Source of the DNA: a virus
IMG/VR virus record: IMGVR_UViG_3300025872_000393
Location: 1 to 20,458 of that record
Length of the DNA stretch: 20,458 nucleotides
Strand: one strand, 5' to 3'
Shown here in pieces: positions 14,087 to 20,458 of this stretch. Each line of letters opens with the position of its first letter. Position 1 is the first letter of the stretch. The position numbers were made by a program, and so were the translations under genes. Below the pieces are notes generated by a model. It was not told the origin of the DNA. It ran no database searches and saw only the letters and a program-made list of their open reading frames with translations.

Positions 14087-14313
14087 TGACGCCTGATCCG
14101 GTGGGACGCATCGCCGACGCGCTTGAGCGCATCGCCACGGCGCTGGAGGTCTGGGTGGGCGCGGGCCTGCCGACCGAGGAGGCGCCGAGCCCGTGCGTCC
14201 ATCCGGACGACGCGCGGGTGTCGTTCGGCGTCACGAACGGCATCGCGGACTGGAGCTGCAAAGTGTGCGGCTATCGCACGGTGGAGACCGAGACATGGCA
14301 GACGAGGAACTGA
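14086..14313 (+). CDS. Small zinc-ribbon-like protein
   Basis: A 75-aa protein with one-base overlap with the previous gene. Residues 5-24 form an amphipathic helix (VGRIADALERIATALEVWVG). A possible zinc site follows: C37-x-H39 and C58-x2-C61-G (PCVHPDD, then WSCKVCGYRT). The two half-sites are 18 residues apart, as in many zinc ribbons. The family is unknown to me. Helix-plus-ribbon proteins of this size in phage structural operons have no fixed role. The last 19 bases overlap the start of the next gene. The reading frame is supported by the overlaps and by the regular third-position GC pattern. Confidence 0.55.
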   Translation: MTPDPVGRIADALERIATALEVWVGAGLPTEEAPSPCVHPDDARVSFGVTNGIADWSCKVCGYRTVETETWQTRN

Positions 14314-14591
14314 TGCCCCCGACACCGACGGCGCTCGGCCCGGGCGATGACGATCCCCGATCGCCCGCGGCGACGGTCAGCGGACCGGCCGTTCCGCCGC
14401 TGAAGCCCGGCGACAGCGTCGGCGAGGCCCCGGCGAGTGACCCGCCCAGCGCGCCGCCGGCGCCGGGTCCGGGCGCACTGGTCGGCACGGACACGACGGC
14501 GGGCGTGACGCTCTTGGCGCCGCCGCCGCCGAGACCCGGCGCCACTCCGGTGGTGCGTTCAATGGTGCGAATTCCGAAGACAGGAGCATAA
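14295..14591 (+). CDS. Proline-rich, probably disordered small protein
   Basis: A 98-aa protein from the ATG at 14295, with GGAG eight bases upstream; an opening at 14193 in the same frame overlaps the zinc-ribbon gene and has no such support. After an acidic start (MADEELMPPTPT) it is almost all Pro, Gly, Ala, Ser and Asp, with runs such as PPSAPPAPGPGA and APPPPRPGATPV, and ends with a short basic tail (VVRSMVRIPKTGA). No domain is recognisable and it should be unfolded. It may be a linker or tail-associated flexible protein. The low-complexity composition means it could also be a chance opening, but the ribosome site and the tight fit between genes favour a real gene. Confidence 0.5.
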   Translation: MADEELMPPTPTALGPGDDDPRSPAATVSGPAVPPLKPGDSVGEAPASDPPSAPPAPGPGALVGTDTTAGVTLLAPPPPRPGATPVVRSMVRIPKTGA

Positions 14592-14594
14592 GCA

Positions 14595-15011
14595 GTGGCC
14601 AAACATATCCTCTACAACGCGTCCCTGGTCGCCAATTCGGTCGACCTGAGTGATCATGTGTCCAGCGTCGAGTTCACGGTCGGCCTGAACGCGCAGCCCG
14701 CCGCCGCCATGGGCGAGCTACAGGACTACTCGATGGCCGGCACGCAGAAGATCAGCGCCATCAAGGCCAAGTTCTACGCGGACTTCGCCTCGAGCAAGGT
14801 GTACGCGACCTTCTGGTCGCTGTTCGTCAACCGCACCACGTTCAATGTGGTGGTCAAGGCGGACGCGGGTGCCACCGCGGCGACGAACCCGGCCTGGACC
14901 GTGCCGGTCATCATCAGCGATTTCCCGGTCGTCAACGGGGCGCGCGGCGATGCCCACATGGTGGATGTCACGTTCGAGCCGGCCGGCACCTACAGCGTGG
15001 CGACGTCGTAA
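14595..15011 (+). CDS. Tail tube (major tail) protein candidate
   Basis: A 138-aa protein with a GTG start and an AGGAG element at 14582-14586. It is a compact beta protein: ILYNASLVANSVDLSDHVSS, then VEFTVGLNAQPAAAMGELQD, QKISAIKAKFYADFASSKVY, TFNVVVKADAGATAATNPAW, and a last strand pair in AHMVDVTFEPAGTYSV. The pattern of an early 'DLSDHVxSVEF' strand and a late 'GDAHMVDVTFEPAG' strand resembles small tail tube proteins. The place directly before the G/GT chaperone and tape measure is the standard one for the tube protein. It ends TAATG with the next gene. It would assemble as stacked hexamer rings around the tape measure. The call rests mostly on order. Confidence 0.7.
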   Translation: MAKHILYNASLVANSVDLSDHVSSVEFTVGLNAQPAAAMGELQDYSMAGTQKISAIKAKFYADFASSKVYATFWSLFVNRTTFNVVVKADAGATAATNPAWTVPVIISDFPVVNGARGDAHMVDVTFEPAGTYSVATS

Positions 15012-15415
15012 TGGCGACGGGCTTCCTGTCCAAGGATGCGTTCACCGCCGCGGCGGGCAAGCTGCCGGTCGAGCGCGTCGAACTGCCCGAGATGGGCGGG
15101 CACGTCTACGTGCGCGGCATGTCGGGGGTCGAGCGCGATACGTGGGAGCGCTCGCTGGTGGTCGGCAAGGGTAAGCGCCGTGACTACAACCTCGACAATG
15201 TCCGCGCGAGGCTGGCCGCGCGGACGATCTGTGATGAGGCCGGCGTGCGCACGTTCACCGATGCGGATGCCGACGCGCTCGGCACCATCCGCGTCGATTG
15301 CCTCAACCGGATCTTTGAAGTCGCGCAGCGTCTGTCGGGCGTGAGCGATCAGGACCTCGACGACCTGGGAAAAGGTTCCGAGCTGGAGGCTGGGAGCGGT
15401 TCGTCTACGAACTGA
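15011..15415 (+). CDS. Tail assembly chaperone, short form (gpG-like)
   Basis: A 134-aa protein starting one base into the upstream stop (TAATG). It has the look of tail assembly chaperones: short N-terminal part (FLSKDAFTAAAGKLPVERVE), then VYVRGMSGVERDTWERSL, a helical LDNVRARLAARTICDEAGVR, ADADALGTIRVDCLNRIFEV, and a Ser/Gly tail (GSELEAGSGSSTN) that is poorly conserved in style. In lambda, gpG and the frameshifted gpGT keep the tape measure soluble and recruit tube protein. The zero-frame stop is at 15413-15415. The odd Gly/Ser tail after the slippery site is what is expected if the conserved part continues in the -1 frame. Confidence 0.85.
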   Translation: MATGFLSKDAFTAAAGKLPVERVELPEMGGHVYVRGMSGVERDTWERSLVVGKGKRRDYNLDNVRARLAARTICDEAGVRTFTDADADALGTIRVDCLNRIFEVAQRLSGVSDQDLDDLGKGSELEAGSGSSTN

Positions 15416-15597
15416 CCGAGCGGCTCGGAGGTATGACCGTGGACGAGTTGCTGGCGCGCATCTCGTCCGCGGAGCTCTCAGCTTGGTATGCGCTGTCCCG
15501 TGTGCGCCACGACGAAGCCGAGCACCAGCGGCATCTGGCGGAATCCGGCGACGGCACCGTGATCGTCTCGGGCCGCGAGGATGAGGACGACGACTGA
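15011..15597 (+). CDS. Tail assembly chaperone, long form (gpGT-like, -1 frameshift product)
   Basis: If ribosomes slip back one base at 15367-15373, translation passes the short-form stop and ends at the TGA at 15595-15597, giving 195 residues (121 from the first frame and 74 from the second). The extension reads RFRAGGWERFVYELTERLGG, then MTVDELLARISSAELSAWYA, and ends acidic (SGREDEDDD). The 'G-MTVDELLxRISSxELxxWYA' pattern is the usual T-part signature. Its only ATG (15433) is deep inside, so it has no start of its own, which supports frameshifting over a separate gene. The final TGA overlaps the next ATG (TGATG), as with true genes here. Confidence 0.85.
15367..15373 (+). other. Slippery heptamer GGGAAAA for -1 frameshifting
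   Basis: The zero-frame codons are CTG GGA AAA GGT, so the site reads G GGA AAA in X-XXY-YYZ form; lambda uses GGGAAAG. It lies 42 bases before the short-form stop. A small hairpin (GTTCG-TCTA-CGAAC, 15399-15412) follows at 25 bases, further away than the usual stimulator spacing, so its role is doubtful. Confidence 0.85.
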
Positions 15598-16115
15598 TGG
15601 CCACCTATGCAGGACACGCCGGACTCGCAGGCAAGATCCAGGGACTGCGTGAGGCGAAGCGTGCGTTCCAGGCACTGCCGGAGGTGACGCGTGAGGCCAT
15701 GCTGGCGGCCACGGAACTGACGGCCCGCGAGCTGGCGCGCGCCGCCCAGGACCACATCGCGCGGTCGCCCTCGATCCGCACCCGAAGCCTCTATCACGCC
15801 ATCGCGTGGAAGGTCACGAAGACCAACGGCCGCGCCAAGGTGGGCGTGAGTGCGGGCCGCACGACCTACTACAACATCCAGACGCGCAAACGGCAGACCA
15901 TCAAAGGCACCTACCGCGCGCAGGGTGGCCAGAACCGGCTGATTCGGCCGGACCGCTACGCGCACTTTGTCGAGTTTGGAACGCGGACGGCCACGGCTGA
16001 ACCGTTCATGATTCCGGCGGCCGACAGCCAGAAGGGGCCATTCCTCGACCGCTGTCGTGCGGCGGGTCGAAAGATTGAGCAGAATACCGCCGCGATTGGA
16101 GCGCGCAGCCTGTGA
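15597..16115 (+). CDS. HK97 gp10-like tail protein
   Basis: A 172-aa basic protein starting in a TGATG overlap. It matches the HK97-gp10-like pattern: an opening helix (GLREAKRAFQALPEVTREAM), a long Ala/Glu-rich helix (AATELTARELARAAQDHIAR), then RSPSIRTRSLYHAIAWKVTK, KVGVSAGRTTYYNIQTRKRQ, and the hallmark HFVEFGT (123-129) followed by AEPFMIPAA. The family acts at the head-tail joint or tail completion. In HK97-like phages it usually lies between head closure and tail terminator genes. Here it sits between the chaperone and the tape measure, so the gene order is rearranged. The end overlaps the next GTG (GTGA). Confidence 0.85.
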   Translation: MATYAGHAGLAGKIQGLREAKRAFQALPEVTREAMLAATELTARELARAAQDHIARSPSIRTRSLYHAIAWKVTKTNGRAKVGVSAGRTTYYNIQTRKRQTIKGTYRAQGGQNRLIRPDRYAHFVEFGTRTATAEPFMIPAADSQKGPFLDRCRAAGRKIEQNTAAIGARSL

Positions 16116-18652
16116 CCATCGCGTCACTCATTGTCGATATCGCGGCCAACCAGGCCTCACTGGTCAAAGCCGTCGACGAGAGCAACAAGAAGCTGGACTC
16201 CATCACGGGGTTTGCGGCGAAGGCCGGGGCGGCGCTGGCGGGTGCCTTTGCGGTCACGAGGGTGATCGACTTCGGGATGCAGGTGATCGACCTCGCCGGG
16301 GACCTCACCGACCTGTCCGCGAAGACGGGGATCAGCACGACCGGACTCCAGCGGTTGGGCGCCGCGACGGAACAATCCGGGGTCGGCCTCGACAAGGTGT
16401 CGACTGCCACCGTGAAGCTGGCGAAAAGCCTGATCGACGGGGACAAGTCGACGGTGGGTGCGCTGGAGAAGCTGGGGCTGTCCGTGTCGAGCCTCAAGCA
16501 GATGGCGCCCGAGAAGCAGTTCCTCGCTGTCGCCGATGCGGTGGGCGGCATCCAGAATCCGACCGAGAAGGCCTGGGCTGCCATGCAGGTGTTCGGCAAG
16601 GGCGGCGCCGAGCTGCTGGCCGCGTTCGATGGCCACCTGACCGAAGCCGCGCAACACGCCGAAGACCTCGGCCTGATCATCGACGAGCAGACGGTGAAAG
16701 CCGCCGACGACTTCGGCGACCAGTTGATGCTGCTCGGGAAACAGTTGATGGGCATCGTGGCCACGGTGGTCGGCCCGCTCCTGCCCGCGCTCTCGGCGTT
16801 GGGCAACATGTTGGCGTGGGTGGGGCGCGACATCCTGCAGCCCGTGCTCGGCACGTCCATCAAGGTTGTGATGACCTTGCTGGCGGGGTTCTGGGAAGTG
16901 CTGTCGGGCCTGCTGGCGAAGCTGGCCGAGCTCGGCTCCAAGATTCCCGGCATCGGCGGCAAGTTTGCCGAGATGGCGACGTGGCTCAAGGAGTCGTCCA
17001 AGGCCAGCGGCGACTACATGGCCCACCTGTGGGACAACACGACCAAGGTGGAATCGTCTGCGCTGAAGGCGACACCGGCCCTGCTCGGGCTGGGCAAAGC
17101 GTCGGAAGATGGCGCCAAGGGCGCGCGCACGCAGGCCGACGAGCTGGACCGCCTGCGCGAGAAGATCGACGCGATCCATGCGAGCGCCGCGACGGGACTC
17201 TACAACCGTGGCAGCGCGGGCGACTTCGGCGCAGGCGCCGTCGACAGCGAAGTGAAGCGCGTGCAGGAACTGATCGACGCGCAGAAGAAAGCGGCGTCGG
17301 TCGAGATGAGCACTGCGGGCGGCGTGGTCGCGGTCGGTGTGCAGTTGGACGTCGAGCAGGCCAAGGGCGCACTGGCCACGTTGAATGAGATGGCCTCGCG
17401 GTCATTCAGCGGCATCCTCACCGGCGTGGTGGCCAAGCTGCCGCAGACGCTGCAGCAGGCGTTCACCGGCGGCGGTGGCTTCGCGGGTGCCGGGAAGGCG
17501 CTCGCCTCCCAGTTGGGCAGCGGCCTCGGCGGCACACTGTTCGAGGCCGGTGGCGCCCTCAATGGCCTGGGCAACAAGATGGCCCGCATGTTCGGGTCCG
17601 CGTTCGGCCTCGCGCTCCCCGGGATTGGCTCGGCGATCGGCGCGATGGCGGGGCCCCTGCTCAGCACACTCACCGGGAAGATCGCCGGGCTGTTCTCCAG
17701 CACCGAGAAGCAGGTGAATCCCGTGCGCCAGGCGTTTGTCGACGCGGCGGGTGGATTGGCCACCTTGAACGAGAAGGCGGCCGGCGCGGGCGTCACGTTG
17801 AACGCCCTGCTCGACGCGCGCACGCCCGAGGCCTACAAGCGCGCCATCGACGACCTGAACGCGGCGTTCCAGTTCCAGGACGACGCGATGAAGACCCTCG
17901 ATGAAGCCGTGAAGCGCTACGGGTTCTCGATCGAGGAACTGGGACCGGCGATGCAGCGCCAAGAGCTGGATAAGCAGGCGCAGGGGCTCTACCAAGACTT
18001 CAAAGTGCTGACGGCGGCGGGCATCGACATCGACACGGTGCTCGGGCGGATGGGCGAGTCGATCAACGCGTTCGTGGCGGACTCCCTGCGCACGGGCACG
18101 GAGGTGCCGGCTGCGATGGCGCCGATGCTGCAGCGCATGGTGGAGATGGGCACACTGACCGACGAGAACGGCAACATCATCACGGACCTCGAGGCGGCGG
18201 GCGTCCATTTCTCGATGACGATGTCGGAAGGCTTCAACGCCCTGATCGGCTCCGTGCAACGCCTCACTGACGCGATCGCGCGCGGGCTCGGGGTCGCCAT
18301 CGAGAACATCCCCAACCCCGAGGTGGAGGGGCATGTGTCCTGGAATGTCGACCCGTTGCCGGGTCGGCCCGACATGGGCGGCATGACCGCCGATATCGTG
18401 CCGATGGCCGAGGGGGGCCGGGGCCGCGTGACGGGGCCGACATTGTTTCTCGCCGGTGAAGCCGGGCCGGAAGACTTTGCCTTTTCTGGCGGCGGACACC
18501 GGTTCGGCACGGGCGACGGCGGCCCGTCCATCGACGTCTCGGCGCTCCAGACGGAGCTGCAGGCACTGCGCGCGGAACTGGCGCAGCAGCGGCGCGGCTT
18601 GCCGACGGCGATCGGACTGGCGGTGCGTGACGCGGTGGTGCTGGCGCGATGA
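16112..18652 (+). CDS. Tail tape measure protein
   Basis: An 846-aa protein with a GTG start (GTGA overlap). The start is typical: TIASLIVDIAANQASLVKAV, then a hydrophobic GAALAGAFAVTRVIDFGMQV. Further parts are helical Ala/Lys-rich blocks and hydrophobic stretches such as LMGIVATVVGPLLPALSALG, VVMTLLAGFWEVLSGLLAKL and ALPGIGSAIGAMAGPLLSTL, expected to help DNA entry through the inner membrane. The C-terminus has GRVTGPTLFLAGEAGPEDFA, a common tape-measure ending. At about 0.15 nm per residue, a known rule of thumb, the tail would be roughly 125 nm long. No lytic transglycosylase or peptidase domain is evident. The next gene overlaps by four bases (ATGA). Confidence 0.93.
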   Translation: MTIASLIVDIAANQASLVKAVDESNKKLDSITGFAAKAGAALAGAFAVTRVIDFGMQVIDLAGDLTDLSAKTGISTTGLQRLGAATEQSGVGLDKVSTATVKLAKSLIDGDKSTVGALEKLGLSVSSLKQMAPEKQFLAVADAVGGIQNPTEKAWAAMQVFGKGGAELLAAFDGHLTEAAQHAEDLGLIIDEQTVKAADDFGDQLMLLGKQLMGIVATVVGPLLPALSALGNMLAWVGRDILQPVLGTSIKVVMTLLAGFWEVLSGLLAKLAELGSKIPGIGGKFAEMATWLKESSKASGDYMAHLWDNTTKVESSALKATPALLGLGKASEDGAKGARTQADELDRLREKIDAIHASAATGLYNRGSAGDFGAGAVDSEVKRVQELIDAQKKAASVEMSTAGGVVAVGVQLDVEQAKGALATLNEMASRSFSGILTGVVAKLPQTLQQAFTGGGGFAGAGKALASQLGSGLGGTLFEAGGALNGLGNKMARMFGSAFGLALPGIGSAIGAMAGPLLSTLTGKIAGLFSSTEKQVNPVRQAFVDAAGGLATLNEKAAGAGVTLNALLDARTPEAYKRAIDDLNAAFQFQDDAMKTLDEAVKRYGFSIEELGPAMQRQELDKQAQGLYQDFKVLTAAGIDIDTVLGRMGESINAFVADSLRTGTEVPAAMAPMLQRMVEMGTLTDENGNIITDLEAAGVHFSMTMSEGFNALIGSVQRLTDAIARGLGVAIENIPNPEVEGHVSWNVDPLPGRPDMGGMTADIVPMAEGGRGRVTGPTLFLAGEAGPEDFAFSGGGHRFGTGDGGPSIDVSALQTELQALRAELAQQRRGLPTAIGLAVRDAVVLAR

Positions 18653-20169
18653 GTTATTTCGTGCGGGCGGCGTTTCGCATCGAGGCGCAACTCACGGCCG
18701 GCGTGTGGACAGACCTGTCGGACGACGTGTCCGCCGCCGAACCGATCACGGCGCGGCGTGGCATCACGGGTGGCGATCCCATGGACCGTGTCGCGTCCAC
18801 CGGCACGCTCACCTGGGCGATGCGGAACGACGCGCAGAACAGCGGACGTACGCAGGGGTGGTATTCCCTGAATGCGTCACGGGTCCGCAGTGGGTGGACG
18901 TTCGGCATCCCCATCCGGCTGGTGGGCGTCTGCGGGAGCGGCACGTATACGCTGTGGCGCGGCAAGCTGCGGGCGGTGGCGCCGATTCCTGGTCTCTACC
19001 GAGAACGGCGGGTCGCCTGCACCGCGTACGACTGCATGGGCGACCTGGCCGAGGCGGATGCGCGGAGCGTTGCACCACAGGTCGCCCAGACCGAGAACGC
19101 GCTCGTGGCCGCGGTGCTCGCGGCACTGCCGAGCACGGCGCAGCCGCCGGCGACCTCGTACGACACCAGTCTGGATACCTACCCGTATGCCCTCGACAAC
19201 GCGAACAGCGGGACGAAGGCGCTCGCCCTGATCGCGGATGTGATCCGCTCCGCGCAGGCCTATGCCTACCCGCTCGCGGATGGGACGTTCCACGTTGAGA
19301 ACCGGCAGCGGCGCAGCACGACCAGCGCCAGCTTTGCCTTTGCCGACGACACGCTCGACGACCTCGAGCTGCCCTCCGACCTGTCGCAGGTCTACAACCA
19401 CGTTCGGGTGACCACGCATCCGCGGTATGTCGACGCGGCGGCCACCACGGTGCTCTACGGGCTGACGAATCCGCTGGCGATCGGCGCCGGCGCCACGTTG
19501 ACGGTGTGGGGTGACTACAAAGACCCGACGAACAGCCTGAAATTGATCGGCGGCACCAGCACGGTGACGCCGGTGGCCACGACCGATTACACCGCGAACA
19601 CGGCCGCGGACGGCAGCGGGACGACCCTCACGAGCAGTCTGAGTGTGACGGCGACGGCGTACGCCGCCTCGGTGCAATTTGTGATCACGAACACGGGCAC
19701 GACGAGCGGGTACATCACCAAGCTGCAACAGCGCGGTGCCGGGATCTATGACACGTCGCCAGTGAGCTATGAGGCCGTATCGACGCAGGCGTATGGCGAT
19801 CGGCTGTTGGAGATCGACCTGCCGTACCAGACGGACGGGGCCGTGGCCCAGGCGCTGGCCGACTACCTCGAGGCGCAGTACAACGCGCTGGCGGGTCAGA
19901 GCCGGTCCGTGTCGTTCAACCCGCAGCGGTCGTCGGCGCTGATGACGCAGGCCATGTCTGGCGAGATCGGCGACGTCATCACGATCACGGAGACGATGAC
20001 GGGCGTGTCCGCGCTGGCGGCCGTGATTCAGGGGATCGCGTGGGAGATCACACCCGGGCCGATCGCGCGCGTGCACTACGTCCTGGCGCCACGCGGGCCG
20101 GCGGCGCTGATGGTGTGGGACGATGCCACCGTGGGCGCGTGGGATACCGCGAAGTGGAGTTATGCCTAA
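18649..20169 (+). CDS. Tail tip / baseplate hub-like minor tail protein
   Basis: A 506-aa protein starting in an ATGA overlap with the tape measure gene. The N-terminal part (SYFVRAAFRIEAQLTAGVWT, then SAAEPITARRGITGGDPMDR) resembles hub proteins that start with a small beta domain. The middle (FGIPIRLVGVCGSGTYTLWR, CTAYDCMGDLAEADARSVAP, ALALIADVIRSAQAYAYPLA) has the 'CxAxDxxxxL' pattern of tail hub domains. An inserted Thr/Ala-rich beta region (TLTSSLSVTATAYAASVQFV) follows, and the end is YGDRLLEIDLPYQTDGAVAQ with IGDVITITETMTGVSALAAV and a Trp-rich tail (VWDDATVGAWDTAKWSYA). Directly after the tape measure, a tail-tip or hub role is the expected one. The exact family is not certain. Confidence 0.75.
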   Translation: MSYFVRAAFRIEAQLTAGVWTDLSDDVSAAEPITARRGITGGDPMDRVASTGTLTWAMRNDAQNSGRTQGWYSLNASRVRSGWTFGIPIRLVGVCGSGTYTLWRGKLRAVAPIPGLYRERRVACTAYDCMGDLAEADARSVAPQVAQTENALVAAVLAALPSTAQPPATSYDTSLDTYPYALDNANSGTKALALIADVIRSAQAYAYPLADGTFHVENRQRRSTTSASFAFADDTLDDLELPSDLSQVYNHVRVTTHPRYVDAAATTVLYGLTNPLAIGAGATLTVWGDYKDPTNSLKLIGGTSTVTPVATTDYTANTAADGSGTTLTSSLSVTATAYAASVQFVITNTGTTSGYITKLQQRGAGIYDTSPVSYEAVSTQAYGDRLLEIDLPYQTDGAVAQALADYLEAQYNALAGQSRSVSFNPQRSSALMTQAMSGEIGDVITITETMTGVSALAAVIQGIAWEITPGPIARVHYVLAPRGPAALMVWDDATVGAWDTAKWSYA

Positions 20170-20458
20170 ATGTCCATCGCACATGTCACCGCTGGGACCA
20201 CCGCGACCGCGGCGGCGCAGAACGCGCTGATCGATCAAGTCAACACGAACACCGCCGCCATCGCGACGTTGACGGCTGGGCAGATTGCGTTCCCGGCCAC
20301 GCAGAACGCCAGTAGCAACGCCAATACGCTCGATGACTACGAGGAAGGCACCTACACGCCAACGTGGACAAGCGCCGGCACGGCGCCGGCGATTGGCAAC
20401 GGGACGCTGTCTGGCCAATACGTCAAGGTGGGGCAGGTCGTGTGGGTGTACATCAAGA
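20170..20458 (+). CDS. Tail fibre protein, 3'-truncated by the window edge
   Basis: The frame starts at the ATG directly after the previous TAA and is open to the last base (96 complete codons). The first 35 residues are Ala/Thr/Asn-rich (TTATAAAQNALIDQVNTNTA) and probably form a short coiled coil. Next comes FPATQNASSNANTLDDYEEG followed by TYTPTWTSAGTAP and LSGQYVKVGQVVWVYIK. The 'LDDYEEGTxTPTW ... GxYxKVGxxVxV' pattern is common near the end of phage tail fibres and tailspikes, where it forms a small beta domain. The gene may therefore be short or may be followed by further fibre domains outside the window. A receptor-binding role is likely but not proved. Confidence 0.65.
   Translation, partial: MSIAHVTAGTTATAAAQNALIDQVNTNTAAIATLTAGQIAFPATQNASSNANTLDDYEEGTYTPTWTSAGTAPAIGNGTLSGQYVKVGQVVWVYIK

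Noticed and set aside
15399-15412. Hairpin GTTCG-TCTA-CGAAC as frameshift stimulator
   Set aside because: It starts 25 bases after the slippery site, beyond the usual 5-9 base spacer, and has only five pairs; kept only as a remark.
16157-17388. Antisense frames at 16157-17179 (- strand) and a +1 frame at 16057-17388 over the tape measure gene
   Set aside because: They lie in the tape measure gene, whose frame has clear family features; the shadow products are Arg/Gly/His-rich without motifs.
18877-20418. Long open frame of 513 codons on the - strand over the tail hub gene
   Set aside because: It shows the same GC-driven mirror effect: Arg-rich product, no domain, and it crosses the boundary of two good + strand genes.

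Overview
This window is the packaging, head and tail morphogenesis region of an HK97-type, long-tailed (siphovirus-like) double-stranded DNA phage or prophage. Every gene I can support is on the + strand. Genes are packed tightly, and most neighbours overlap by 1 or 4 bases (ATGA, GTGA, TGATG), so long stretches are probably translationally coupled. The DNA is strongly GC-rich and there is no stretch of 300 bases without a gene. There is no tail sheath gene, but there is a tape measure protein and a frameshifted tail chaperone, which points to a long non-contractile tail. I see no integrase, tRNA, att site, host gene or lysis gene, so free phage or prophage cannot be decided, nor can the host beyond 'a GC-rich bacterium'.

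Layout. (a) 1-3196: virion appendage genes: a 5'-truncated beta-rich protein, a 573-aa repeat-bearing fibre-like protein, an 86-aa protein made largely of 9-residue repeats, and a likely fibre-tail adaptor. (b) 3198-6936: HNH endonuclease, a candidate cos site, small terminase, large terminase interrupted by an intein, and a small ribbon-helix-helix protein. (c) 6995-8299: a methyltransferase-glycosyltransferase fusion placed between terminase and portal. (d) 8296-11558: portal, prohead protease, a Com-type zinc finger protein and the HK97-fold major capsid protein. (e) 11577-13572: a small unknown virion candidate, a short unknown protein, and head-tail connector, head-tail adaptor and tail terminator genes. 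(f) 13583-14591: three small lineage-specific genes. (g) 14595-18652: tail tube candidate, tail assembly chaperone with a -1 frameshift (G and GT forms), HK97 gp10-like protein and tape measure. (h) 18649-20458: a tail-tip or hub-like protein and the start of a tail fibre gene that runs off the window.

How the genes work together: HNH, TerS and TerL cut and pump DNA through the portal into a shell made from the capsid protein and matured by the protease. The connector, adaptor and terminator proteins join this head to a tail built by the tube protein around the tape measure, with the G/GT chaperones assisting. The fibre genes at both edges of the window would supply host recognition.

The most notable points are: (1) an intein in TerL, inserted directly after the Walker B catalytic glutamate, with the hallmarks of a class 3 intein (Pro at position 1, a Trp/Cys/Thr triad) and an intact-looking LAGLIDADG endonuclease; (2) the methyltransferase-glycosyltransferase fusion, whose GTG start sits directly behind a perfect 7-bp hairpin, in a genome that also encodes a Com-like zinc finger protein, the family that controls translation of mom in phage Mu; (3) a GGGAAAA slippery site joining the tail chaperone to an extension that has no usable start of its own; (4) a candidate cos site between HNH and terminase.
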